A stretch of DNA of 64,000 bases from Marinobacterium mangrovicola (GTDB lineage Bacteria > Pseudomonadota > Gammaproteobacteria > Pseudomonadales > Balneatricaceae), in the NCBI RefSeq assembly GCF_004339595.1, contig NZ_SMFU01000009.1, positions 372,001 through 436,000 on the forward strand, in the 5' to 3' direction. Shown here piece after piece: positions 25,395 to 33,627 of the stretch (position 1 is the first letter of the stretch; every line of letters begins with the position of its first letter). The notes under the pieces were generated by a model. It was not told where the DNA came from and did no database searches. It worked only from the letters and a program-made list of their open reading frames with translations. The translations under genes and the position numbers were made by a program.

Positions 25395-25826
25395 CTATCG
25401 TTCTATTCTGTATGTCGATTCTAGCCGCACGTTACTATTCCCAGATAAACCTTGGGATTCAGCAACTACCCGCACAATCATAATCGCGAAGTCAGGACTC
25501 TCATTAGCATCCAGAGAGGGTTCATACTCAACCGCCTGCTCAGTGACAGTGTAGGTTGCAGGTACTGTATTACCGTTTATATCGACCGTGATTGTTCCAT
25601 TACCATCCACATCAGGAAAGTCATTCTCGGCATCGGACTCTCCCTGACGTAACGCGGCCTCCGCCGCCTGGAATGCCACGTGGCGATCCCTGAGGTTCCC
25701 TGCCATCCGCTCTTCCATCGTTGTCGTCTGCATCGCACTGACGCCAATGATTGTGATCAAAAGCAGCATTATAAGCGCGACTATTAAAGCCGCTCCCGAT
25801 TCGTCTTTATTCATTTTCGGGTTCAT
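25395..25826 (-). CDS. pilX: Type IV minor pilin PilX
   Basis: 143 residues beginning with a short leader and SGAALIVALIMLLLITIIGVSAMQTTTMEERMAGN, which is the PilX N-terminal pattern (AALIVALI and MEERMAGN). As in PilX proteins the +5 glutamate is absent. PilX belongs to the PilV-PilW-PilX-PilY1 tip priming complex. The start overlaps the pilW stop, and pilY1 follows after 8 bp. Confidence 0.92.
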   Translation of the reverse strand: MNPKMNKDESGAALIVALIMLLLITIIGVSAMQTTTMEERMAGNLRDRHVAFQAAEAALRQGESDAENDFPDVDGNGTITVDINGNTVPATYTVTEQAVEYEPSLDANESPDFAIMIVRVVAESQGLSGNSNVRLESTYRIER

Positions 25827-26845
25827 GGCAGTTTGTTCCTCAGTGCGACTGTGGAAGTAAACACCCTGCGCAACCTTCGATCCGACGTATCTACCGCCTG
25901 GAACGGAGCTGGCAGCGCATCGGCCGCTACTTCAAGAACATTGTCAGTCTCATCCGATACCAAAAGAGAAAGACGGGCAGACAGCACCTGGTCCCAGTTT
26001 CCTATTGCATCTGCGGTCTCGTATGAATTGACATTATTGTCGTTATCGCTATCTACTCCATACTCGACCTGCATGCTTTGTATGTTACTAACCAGCTCAA
26101 CATCGCCACCAAGCTTCCCATCTGACTGTAACCGAGCGCGACGCAAAGCTGGCCCCCCTCCCGTTCCTGTACCCACGTAGTAAAGCATCGAGTCAAACTG
26201 GAAGATCTGCATCTCATCATCATATTGGTGACTGAAATCATTGGTGCCCGGGTTTTTATTGCCGGGAACAAAACCACCGCCACCACCTGCGCCCCGCGTC
26301 AAAGACTGTGCATTGGCGTTATTCGCCTTTTGGAACAGGTCACAACCGATAGAATCAGCTACAAGAATTATCGTGCCTCTGGGAATTCCACTTGCAGCCG
26401 TGATTTGTATTGTATTTGCATTTGCGGGCGTGTTCCCCGAAGCAGTAACACCGGTGAGATTGGCTGCATTTTTAAGAAGGAGTACATCAGTGCCGGGCTG
26501 GTAACCAACCAAATCATCAGCGAAAGCTCCCGCGTCATTGTTCCAGCCAGAGATCCCTCCGGCAAAAAAATGAAGCAGCTCTGAATACTCGTCATCAGTC
26601 TCGTCTAACAAGTTATTTACGGTAGTGCAGCCTGCCTGAAACCCGGCCTGCCGGATGTCGCGGGACAAGAACTCCATCGCAAAGCGACCACTTTCTTGAA
26701 CTCGTGACAAGGCATCATTCACAGAATAGGAACGGATGCCTCCTACGTAAACGACCAAAACACCTAGAATAATGAAAAGGCCGATGGTCAGACTGACCAT
26801 CAACTCAATGAGCGTAAAACCCGTTTGAGCGGAGCGTCCCTGCAT
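25823..26845 (-). CDS. pilW: Type IV minor pilin PilW
   Basis: 340-residue prepilin with leader ending QTG and FTLIELMVSLTIGLFIILGVLVVYVGG, followed by RVQESGRFAMEFLSRDIRQAGFQAGC, the PilW signature. Length is close to the P. aeruginosa protein. It forms the pilus tip with PilV, PilX and PilY1. It starts 2 bp after the pilV stop, and pilX overlaps its end. Confidence 0.93.
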   Translation of the reverse strand: MQGRSAQTGFTLIELMVSLTIGLFIILGVLVVYVGGIRSYSVNDALSRVQESGRFAMEFLSRDIRQAGFQAGCTTVNNLLDETDDEYSELLHFFAGGISGWNNDAGAFADDLVGYQPGTDVLLLKNAANLTGVTASGNTPANANTIQITAASGIPRGTIILVADSIGCDLFQKANNANAQSLTRGAGGGGGFVPGNKNPGTNDFSHQYDDEMQIFQFDSMLYYVGTGTGGGPALRRARLQSDGKLGGDVELVSNIQSMQVEYGVDSDNDNNVNSYETADAIGNWDQVLSARLSLLVSDETDNVLEVAADALPAPFQAVDTSDRRLRRVFTSTVALRNKLP

Positions 26846-26847
26846 GA

Positions 26848-27318
26848 CTATATCTCTGTCTCGAACTCGAAAACGTTGTTTTGGGCGTTGACTCCAGCAG
26901 CCTGATCGCCTGCATCATCAAGCAATTCACCACGACTATCATCCCAGGTAAGGCTGATTGTTACCGAGTCGCCAGCCCAGCTGATTGCACCGCTGGCAGT
27001 GGCACCGAGTTCGCTTCTAACCCGGTTATCCCAAGCCTGGCGGAAACTACAGGAGCTAGAAGTACCGTTGCATGAATTGTCAAACTCTCCTGCTTCCGCA
27101 TCCGCGGGAGCGGCCCGCATGGCATCGGCTAGATCGTAGGCAAGGAAAGAAGCCTGAGAGCGCAGGTAGGCGCTGTGGTTGCCCTTGGTGGTGTAGGTCA
27201 TCATTCCGGCGACCCCCAACAACCCCACGGCAATCACAAACATAGCGATCAACACTTCGATAAGCGTTGAACCAGACTGGCTGTTTTTTGGAAGGTTAAC
27301 CTTCCCATCCCTGGACAT
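26848..27318 (-). CDS. pilV: Type IV minor pilin PilV
   Basis: 156 residues. The leader ends SQSG and is followed by STLIEVLIAMFVIAVGLLGVAGM, the PilV pattern with Glu at +5. SAYLRSQASFLAYDLADAMRA is the conserved helix end. It starts 5 bp after fimT and ends 2 bp before pilW, so it sits in a tightly packed operon. Confidence 0.92.
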   Translation of the reverse strand: MSRDGKVNLPKNSQSGSTLIEVLIAMFVIAVGLLGVAGMMTYTTKGNHSAYLRSQASFLAYDLADAMRAAPADAEAGEFDNSCNGTSSSCSFRQAWDNRVRSELGATASGAISWAGDSVTISLTWDDSRGELLDDAGDQAAGVNAQNNVFEFETEI

Positions 27319-27323
27319 AGACT

Positions 27324-27809
27324 TCAGTTCTCCTCAACTTCAAAGCCTCCGATGGCGGTTACTTTATAACCACCAATATTACCGTCTCCATACGATAACG
27401 AAAAGTCAAAAGTGTTCTGATTCTTCACTCCTCCCATGGGCGTGAACGTAATCATTTGTTCAGTGGTATTGAGAGTGAGCCCATGTTCACCTGGCACCGC
27501 ATCCCAAACCCTAACCGGCGCGGCCCCACTTGGCACCACAAGCCATCCTACACTCCAGTCAGCAGCGTTACTACACGCAGTACCTGCACTGTTTCTCCTA
27601 CAAAGCGTGGTTTCCACGCCACGCGTAACCGCTTCTGAGCGTGCCACCTTAACGGCAGATGCTAGACCTTCGCTGATAGCGCGGCGCTGACTGCTGTCAA
27701 TAAAGTTACTGAAGCTGGGGATACCGATGGTCAGCAAGATAGCCAGAATGGCAACCGCGACCATGAGTTCCAGGAGGGTAAAGCCTGATGTTTTACTGCG
27801 TGAGCACAT
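27324..27809 (-). CDS. fimT: Type IV minor pilin FimT (GspH family), first gene of the standard cluster
   Basis: 161 residues. The leader ends TSG, then FTLLELMVAVAILAILLTIGIPSFSNFI, then AVKVARSEAVTRGVETTLCRR, the FimT/GspH pattern. It is the first gene of the operon fimT-pilV-pilW-pilX-pilY1-pilE-fimU. AAGGA lies about 14 bp before the ATG, a weak ribosome site. A terminator-like hairpin upstream (27883-27916) separates it from the second pilin cluster, so a promoter should lie within 27810-27880, but none is clear. Confidence 0.88.
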   Translation of the reverse strand: MCSRSKTSGFTLLELMVAVAILAILLTIGIPSFSNFIDSSQRRAISEGLASAVKVARSEAVTRGVETTLCRRNSAGTACSNAADWSVGWLVVPSGAAPVRVWDAVPGEHGLTLNTTEQMITFTPMGGVKNQNTFDFSLSYGDGNIGGYKVTAIGGFEVEEN

Positions 27810-27882
27810 AGATCAGAACCAAATCCTTGCGGTTCCTGAAAACACTGAAGTTGTATCGAGACAGAAATATCCCACCCTAGTG

Positions 27883-27916
27883 CAAAAAAAGCAAGGCCGG
27901 GTAATGTTACTACCCG
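27883..27916 (-). terminator. Intrinsic terminator between the two minor-pilin clusters
   Basis: On the minus strand CGGGTA/TACCCG closes a 7-nt loop (27898-27916). It is followed by GCCTTGC and seven T residues (27883-27889). It would end the second cluster 120 bp after its last gene. Confidence 0.65.
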
Positions 27917-28035
27917 ACGAACTCAGAGTAATAATGCGTCTGACCAACCTTAATTGCGTATAGGAGCTGCTCTCTAAATGTATTCTGACCCGACTTTTCA
28001 AAGGGGGCTGGTTATAGAAAGACAACCATTTCCCC

Positions 28036-29832
28036 TTAGGTTTCGTCACACAAGTTGTTGCTTCTACCGAATTTGAAATCTTCACCGACTACAGATGTTG
28101 TCCCTGTGGCCGTTGATGCCGCAGGTATCCAATAATAAGCAAAGTTATTTGAGAGACTATCACCAGAATAGGTATTATCACCGCCGTCAATATTTGGGCA
28201 ACCGACAACTCCCGTCTCCCCTGACAGGCTATCATCTGGCTCTGCCGTTAAATAACCTTCCCAGCCAATGGGAATCTGACAATTATAAGGATAGTAGTGA
28301 CCTCCGTCAGTCAAATTATAAGTGCCGTCACCCTCGCTAACGCGGCAAATAATTGACACCTCAGGAAGCGGATTACCAACAATGTTGTAATTTAAAGGAT
28401 TTTTCAACGCGCTGTCATTCGAGCCAAGCGAATCAGCCAGAAAAAATCGGCCATTTATAGCGGTTCGTACTACAGTGTAGCCCAAAACGACAACCCCTCG
28501 CTCATCCGGATAAAGCGAGTCTTCGGCATTATTCCGGTCAGAACTATCAACCATAACGCCTGGCATTAAAATCTCATCAGAACCTGAAATATCAAAATTC
28601 TGGTCACTTAACGAGTTAACAAAATCGGAGTCAGTATTTATATCACCACAACTCACACTCTTGCCACTAGCCACTACATACGGTTGTTTTATTACGTTAC
28701 CTAGAATGGAGTCCGCCCCCGACGTAATAACATTGGGATTTATCCAGAAGTAATCACTAACATAAACATCATCCAATGCGCGAGTAGCGCCAGAAACCTC
28801 TGTGGTAAAGCGAACCATCCCTGACTGACCCACTACATTTAAATCAGAAACATTCCCCCCTGACACGGTAAACCCAGAGGGAAACTGATCAATAATACGG
28901 TATTGATAGCTCCTAGACTGAGGTTCGCAGACCAAGTCATTCTTGCCCAATTCGATCACATCGCCCAAGTGGTACCTGAATATATTGACCGAACCACGCC
29001 AACCTTCACCCATTAGACACTTGTAATCGGCCACCTTATAACTACCCGACTCATAGGCTTCATCATATATTTTATAAATTACGCAATTAGCACCAGCGGT
29101 TGCCAAAACATCAATATAATCGTCTTCATTTTCATAGTGATAATTGAATAGGCTATCTGGTAAAGGATTATCCGGATAATTAACGATCCTGCCCTCGATC
29201 TCCATAACGTTAGTTGATCCATTGAGGGAAATCAGCTCATAGGCCTGCGGCGTTCCATCTTCGCTTTCGATCACCACGCCTGCAGTATCACCTGAGGTAA
29301 CAACTGTTCCAATGGCACCAGAAACACCGGCCATCTCTTCACGATTCAATGCCGAGGCAGTACCCGTAGGAATTTCGATACTACCAAAATTACTACTGAC
29401 CCCAGCTTCTCCAGCATCTTCTGGCTCAACTATATTGACTACGGGCATCCAAAGAAGCTCTGATGTTAGGCGGACCGAATCATCCCCTCCATTCCAACTA
29501 ACAACAACAGTAACCTCCTTAAAGTCGGCCCCTGCCCCGCTCGCCGGCCCCACAATTTGCTGCACTGAAAAAATTGCGTTTGAACCTGAAACAGTACTCG
29601 AAGCGATGCTGGGAATAGCTTGAAAGTCTGCAGGCAAGGTGATGCCCCTGAGTTCATCAAGGCGTTTCTCAGCCAACTTCAATGCGTATGATCGAGCTTT
29701 CGAATTACCGCTCTCAGCAACCAAATAGCTTTGAAAAAGTGCCGCACCCAGCAAACCTACTGTGAGCACAAAAAAAGCTATAATTGCTTCAATTAAAGTA
29801 AAACCCGACTGTTTTCTACGATACGAGTTCAT
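28036..29832 (-). CDS. Large PilV-like prepilin with long C-terminal domain
   Basis: The N-terminus is a clear type IV prepilin: leader MNSYRRKQSG, then FTLIEAIIAFFVLTVGLLGAALFQSYLVAESGNSKARSYALKLAEKRLDELR, which is PilV-like. The protein is about 598 aa, roughly four times the usual PilV length. After residue 150 comes a long Ser/Gly/Asp-rich region with many paired cysteines (CVIYKIYDEA, CLMGEGW, CEPQS, CGDIN, CRVSEG, CQIPIGW, CPNIDG, CDET), which I do not recognise. An adhesive tip pilin is a fair inference. I chose the ATG at 29832 because GGGAG precedes it and the upstream gene ends at 29834. Confidence 0.8.
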   Translation of the reverse strand: MNSYRRKQSGFTLIEAIIAFFVLTVGLLGAALFQSYLVAESGNSKARSYALKLAEKRLDELRGITLPADFQAIPSIASSTVSGSNAIFSVQQIVGPASGAGADFKEVTVVVSWNGGDDSVRLTSELLWMPVVNIVEPEDAGEAGVSSNFGSIEIPTGTASALNREEMAGVSGAIGTVVTSGDTAGVVIESEDGTPQAYELISLNGSTNVMEIEGRIVNYPDNPLPDSLFNYHYENEDDYIDVLATAGANCVIYKIYDEAYESGSYKVADYKCLMGEGWRGSVNIFRYHLGDVIELGKNDLVCEPQSRSYQYRIIDQFPSGFTVSGGNVSDLNVVGQSGMVRFTTEVSGATRALDDVYVSDYFWINPNVITSGADSILGNVIKQPYVVASGKSVSCGDINTDSDFVNSLSDQNFDISGSDEILMPGVMVDSSDRNNAEDSLYPDERGVVVLGYTVVRTAINGRFFLADSLGSNDSALKNPLNYNIVGNPLPEVSIICRVSEGDGTYNLTDGGHYYPYNCQIPIGWEGYLTAEPDDSLSGETGVVGCPNIDGGDNTYSGDSLSNNFAYYWIPAASTATGTTSVVGEDFKFGRSNNLCDET

Positions 29833-29833
29833 A

Positions 29834-30946
29834 TTATAACTCCCAGTCCCGCCATCCACCGTTGACAGCACTTAAGACAAATCTATTTTTAAACCCGTCA
29901 CTCACACCGGGCGAATTCTCGATGGTAAAATTACCGTTACCTATATCTGCATCCTCTAAACCAATAATTCCACCATATATATACGGACCACCATTAATCT
30001 TTTCTATGGTTTTTGTTGATATAATAAGTCCATAAAATGTGCTATTGGCTTGAATATCAAGACTTCCATCAACGACTAAAATTACGGGACTATCTTCCGT
30101 ACCTATTGTTGTATTTGACGGAAGACCATACGCCTTATCGGGATCTGAATCATCAGTGTAATAAATAACGCCTGTACTACTATTTGCGACCGCAGAATTA
30201 AATTCATCCCTTGTCATTTCGTCAGCGTATACATTAGATCCCGCCATACCCTTTAATTCGGCGAGACTATATCCAACCAAGCTAACGAGCATTTCTTCCT
30301 TCGTAGCGCTAGCCAACTCAGGATCGCTATGAATGACATCAGGACCAATTGTATTTTTAGTAGTACTAATTTGATTGGGCTGCCCATCGATCATTATCTT
30401 CGTTTGAAAAGCCCCGTTTTTATCGATGCCACCACCTGTCCAGACATTTATATTTTCATCGTTATTAATGAGTTCAAATGTCCCTGATAAAGTTGCATTA
30501 CCTTTTGCAACAAGCGGTATTGTAGCCATTGACGGGAATAGAGGATTTTTAGCCAATACTTGATAGAGAATTCTCTGAGTTGACGAGTCATCACTATACC
30601 CCTCAGAGCGTATTACCGAAAACTCGGCTTCCGCTCCGCTAACCAAATCCGCCATATAACCGTATGAAGCCACATCGAATGAGCGCGATACAGGGAAAGC
30701 AGCGCTAGTTTGCTGTAGCTGTATTTCGTATATCCCTCTATCAATGCCCCCCTGTGCGGCATGAAACGCCTGCTTACCACGGTATTCATTTGCAACAAGC
30801 TGCGTCTCACGATTTACAACACCAGACATGTAGAAGAGGACACCAAGCACTGCAATAAGCAAAACGACTGCCGTCACCAAGGTAGCCATACCCTGCTGCC
30901 GATATTTGGGGGTAACCAAAGCTTTGGTAGTCATACACGATCTCAT
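29834..30946 (-). CDS. PilX-like prepilin with long repetitive C-terminal domain
   Basis: 370 residues. The N-terminus reads RQQG then MATLVTAVVLLIAVLGVLFYMSGVVNRE and AFHAAQGGIDRGIYE, a PilX-type pattern without Glu at +5. The rest is much longer than PilX. The C-terminal third has beta-helix-like spacing (IQANSTFYGLIIS, INGGPYIYGGIIG, IGNGNFTIENSPG), as in domains of other long PilX-like proteins. Probably exposed at the pilus tip. It overlaps the preceding pilW-like gene by one base and precedes the large PilV-like gene. Confidence 0.78.
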   Translation of the reverse strand: MRSCMTTKALVTPKYRQQGMATLVTAVVLLIAVLGVLFYMSGVVNRETQLVANEYRGKQAFHAAQGGIDRGIYEIQLQQTSAAFPVSRSFDVASYGYMADLVSGAEAEFSVIRSEGYSDDSSTQRILYQVLAKNPLFPSMATIPLVAKGNATLSGTFELINNDENINVWTGGGIDKNGAFQTKIMIDGQPNQISTTKNTIGPDVIHSDPELASATKEEMLVSLVGYSLAELKGMAGSNVYADEMTRDEFNSAVANSSTGVIYYTDDSDPDKAYGLPSNTTIGTEDSPVILVVDGSLDIQANSTFYGLIISTKTIEKINGGPYIYGGIIGLEDADIGNGNFTIENSPGVSDGFKNRFVLSAVNGGWRDWEL

Positions 30947-31680
30947 TAGTCGGTCAGCGTATTATTTCTGATTTTTACAGTTTCGCTTACACGGTTTTGC
31001 CAACTATCGTCCCTGGAAACCTCAGCCGAAAACGCCACACTCACAACCCTTACGGTGACGTAAGGATCAGCACCAAAGCTGGTGCACCCTGGCGACATAA
31101 AAGCTTCAGACGCCGCCGACGATGTCAGTGAATAACAACGGCTCTCTGATGTATCCGTAATAGCAAGCGACGTTACATACATAAAAGACGAATCTGTAAG
31201 AGAGACCCAGCCCGCATCATTCGTACACTGACTACTGTCTGAAATCGAGGCTGCACTAGCTTTATACTGAAGTTCTCCGTTGTCTCCGCTAGTAGGATAA
31301 AGCCTGAAGCCACTCCGATCCGTATCAGCTACCGTACTTAAACCCGCACTTTGCTTGTCATAGCTGTAAAGTACGCACGTAGAGCTCACAATATTCAGAG
31401 CCATTTCACCCGCAGGGTCCCCGCTATAAGGCGATGTACCGGCCGCCCCTGACGCCTGGGCATTCCAATACCCCGCCCTGCGCAGCTCGCCGGTCATCAA
31501 ATCACTCAGAGTCGCCACCTCCTGATTAAGACGGGTACTGTTTAGTACATCGGTACTCGACCTTAATGCAGTCAGAAAGATGTAGATCACACCCGATAGC
31601 ACGATCAAACCGACCAGCAGACCCACCATCAACTCAATTAGAGTATAGCCACTTTGCCTGCACTGTTTACCGAATTCCAT
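30946..31680 (-). CDS. PilW-like prepilin of the second cluster
   Basis: 244 residues. The leader ends RQSG, followed by YTLIELMVGLLVGLIVLSGVIYIFLTAL and LNQEVATLSDLMTGELRRAGYWNAQ, the PilW pattern (LIELMVGL and ELRRAGYW). It is shorter than the PilW at 25823-26845. GAGGAA lies 6 bp before the ATG at 31680, which I prefer to an upstream ATG at 31722 that would overlap the previous gene. One base overlaps the downstream pilX-like gene. Confidence 0.86.
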   Translation of the reverse strand: MEFGKQCRQSGYTLIELMVGLLVGLIVLSGVIYIFLTALRSSTDVLNSTRLNQEVATLSDLMTGELRRAGYWNAQASGAAGTSPYSGDPAGEMALNIVSSTCVLYSYDKQSAGLSTVADTDRSGFRLYPTSGDNGELQYKASAASISDSSQCTNDAGWVSLTDSSFMYVTSLAITDTSESRCYSLTSSAASEAFMSPGCTSFGADPYVTVRVVSVAFSAEVSRDDSWQNRVSETVKIRNNTLTD

Positions 31681-31690
31681 GTACGCTTCC

Positions 31691-32203
31691 TCACGGACAG
31701 TCTGGGTATTGGCTAACATCATCTGAACAGATTTCTACACGCCCAATCGGGCTTAGCGACACGATGACCTTCCAGCCTGAAGGAGAGCCAACTGCCAAGC
31801 TGCCGGAAACATTGGTGTTCAGGCCTGGCTTTTCAAAAGCAATCGTTACTGATGTCGCCACTTCTGTCGTCGGATAATCCTCAGAGTCAACATCAAGCAC
31901 TGGCAACCCATTAACCTCGCCTGCGGGAGGATTCGTATCTCCATATACCGAAGCCCAGTTCGCTCCGTTGGAAACCTGCAGATAGATAGTTTTATTGTTG
32001 GATATTGCTGCACGTTTGGCTTGCTGTATCTGCCCATGTAAGGCTTCAGTCGCGCCAACAAGGCGTTGCCGCTCGATATAGTTCCCGAAGTAGGGCGCAG
32101 CTAAAGCTACCAGCACTGCCAGAACAGCAATGGAGATAAGTAACTCAATAAATGTAACGCCAAGCTGACCTGAGGCTTGAGGAGTAAAGTCTTTTAGACG
32201 CAT
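31691..32203 (-). CDS. FimT/GspH-like prepilin of the second cluster
   Basis: 170 residues with leader ending QLG, then VTFIELLISIAVLAVLVALAAPYFGNYIERQ (Val at +1, Glu at +5). EALHGQIQQAKRAAISNNKTIYLQV is the GspH/FimT helix end. The C-terminus has a disulfide pair (EICSDD, YPDCP). GAGGTG lies 6 bp before the ATG at 32203. A GTG at 32212 overlapping the pilE-like stop is the alternative start. Confidence 0.85.
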   Translation of the reverse strand: MRLKDFTPQASGQLGVTFIELLISIAVLAVLVALAAPYFGNYIERQRLVGATEALHGQIQQAKRAAISNNKTIYLQVSNGANWASVYGDTNPPAGEVNGLPVLDVDSEDYPTTEVATSVTIAFEKPGLNTNVSGSLAVGSPSGWKVIVSLSPIGRVEICSDDVSQYPDCP

Positions 32204-32208
32204 CGGGA

Positions 32209-32643
32209 TCACCTCGACCAGCAGTCTTTATCTGCATACCCCGTATACTGAGGTCCGTCTTGACTCGGAGGGTCACGTTCAACTGCAAAAGTGCCACAGG
32301 AATCATTTACCTGATCACCGTTAGGCTCAGCCTTTACCAGGTAGTTAGTTGACTTTGTTGCATCCTCAACGGTGATCTCAATATCGTAATAACCGTCAGG
32401 AGACACAGTATCCACACCCAAGGACGCAGCATTAGAGGTAAAGCTAACGTTGTTAGCCCGCCACTTTTCCTGCTCAATGCGAATTTCGGCCAACGCATTC
32501 ATAGCATCGGCCCTGCGCGCCTTTCTGACGTAATCCTGATAAGCGGGGTATGCAATCGCCGCCAGGATGCCCACTACGGCAACGACGATCATCAGTTCGA
32601 TGAGAGTAAAGCCAGTCTGTCTCTTCATCCGTGCGGTATCCAT
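32209..32643 (-). CDS. pilE: PilE-like type IV pilin, first gene of the second cluster
   Basis: 144 residues. The leader ends RQTG and [33 protein letters not shown] follows, nearly identical in this helix to the PilE at 20585-21040. The C-terminal disulfide pair is DSCGTF and DKCWSR. The start is either the ATG at 32643 or at 32628, and neither has a good ribosome site. Only 49 bp separate it from fkpB on the same strand, so read-through from the ileS-lspA-fkpB operon is possible. A TATAGT -10-like sequence lies in that gap. Confidence 0.88.
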   Translation of the reverse strand: MDTARMKRQTGFTLIELMIVVAVVGILAAIAYPAYQDYVRKARRADAMNALAEIRIEQEKWRANNVSFTSNAASLGVDTVSPDGYYDIEITVEDATKSTNYLVKAEPNGDQVNDSCGTFAVERDPPSQDGPQYTGYADKDCWSR

Positions 32644-32692
32644 ACAAGTGTTTGCATTCCCGCACTATAGCAGACTGGCTTTCTATTAGAAG

Positions 32693-33121
32693 TTAGTTAA
32701 CTGAGAGAATTTTGACCTCGAACAGTAACGTCTTTCCTGCCAGCGGATGATTGAAGTCCACTGACACGCGTTCGTCGTTAAACTCGGTAACGACACCGGG
32801 GATTTCACCGCCTGGCTCCTGAAAGGAAACCACCAGACCAGGTTCAAGATCCATGTCTTTGAAATCCTTGCGTGACAGCACCTGGATGTTGCTCGGGTTA
32901 TGCTGACCGAATCCGCGTTCGGGGGCGATGGTCAGCTCGGCTTCATCGCCCTCTTTCAAACCAAGCAGCGCCTGTTCGAAACCTTCAGGGATATTGCCAT
33001 CGCCAAAGGTAAAGGTGGCCGGCTCGGCCTCAAAGTTGGAATCAATAATCTGGCCATCCTGGAGTTTGATGGCAAAGTGCAGGGTGACCTGCGTGTCGGG
33101 ACCGATGGTCGCTTGGCTCAT
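32693..33121 (-). CDS. fkpB: FKBP-type peptidyl-prolyl isomerase, SlpA type
   Basis: 142-residue cytoplasmic prolyl isomerase/chaperone of the SlpA (FkpB) group. It has TLHFAIKLQDGQIIDSNFE, then the FKBP core with the IF-domain insert (ELTIAPERGFGQHNPSNIQVL) and VDFNHPLAGKTLLFEVKI at the end. Its start overlaps the lspA stop by 4 bp. In many gammaproteobacteria ispH follows fkpB. Here a PilE-like gene follows instead. Confidence 0.94.
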   Translation of the reverse strand: MSQATIGPDTQVTLHFAIKLQDGQIIDSNFEAEPATFTFGDGNIPEGFEQALLGLKEGDEAELTIAPERGFGQHNPSNIQVLSRKDFKDMDLEPGLVVSFQEPGGEIPGVVTEFNDERVSVDFNHPLAGKTLLFEVKILSVN

Positions 33122-33627
33122 TTTCCACTCTCTTTGGCGTTTTCATCGCCAGCAAACAACATATCGATAATCAGAAGAATCGCGCCACAGGTGATCGCGG
33201 TGTCCGCCAGGTTGAAGGCCGGGAAGTACCAGCCGCCGTAGTGCACGGAGATAAAATCGACCACATGACCGTGAACTATACGGTCGTAGAGGTTACCCAG
33301 AGCACCACCGAGCAGCAGAGACAGGCCTGAGCCGAGCCACCAGGCGCGAGCCGGTGTGCGTTTCATCCACACCAGCAGCATCAGGCTCACTCCCAGAGCG
33401 ATCAGGATGAACAGCCAGCGCTGCCAGCCGCCCTCTGCCGCCAGGAAGCTGAACGCCGCTCCCTTGTTATAGAGCAGCGTCAGATCAAACACCGGCAGGA
33501 CCGACACGGGATCGGCATAGGTCAGCCGGGTATCGGCCAGGTACTTGGTACCCAGGTCCAACAGGATGACGACCGCGCTAAGCCAGAGCCAGCGCAGTGC
33601 GCTGGCCTTATTTGTGAGCGGCTCCAT
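33118..33627 (-). CDS. lspA: Lipoprotein signal peptidase (signal peptidase II)
   Basis: Inner-membrane aspartyl protease that removes signal peptides of prolipoproteins. The 169-residue protein has four hydrophobic segments and the two catalytic aspartate motifs (NLYDRIVHGHVVDFI and FNLADTAI). It lies within ileS-lspA-fkpB, sharing a base with the ileS stop. Confidence 0.96.
   Translation of the reverse strand: MEPLTNKASALRWLWLSAVVILLDLGTKYLADTRLTYADPVSVLPVFDLTLLYNKGAAFSFLAAEGGWQRWLFILIALGVSLMLLVWMKRTPARAWWLGSGLSLLLGGALGNLYDRIVHGHVVDFISVHYGGWYFPAFNLADTAITCGAILLIIDMLFAGDENAKESGK

Noticed and set aside
28036-28340. Short plus-strand frame 28095-28340 and minus frame 27813-28085 at the end of the second pilin cluster
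   Set aside because: The first is antisense to the large PilV-like gene. The second covers the terminator and has no ribosome site or pilin features.
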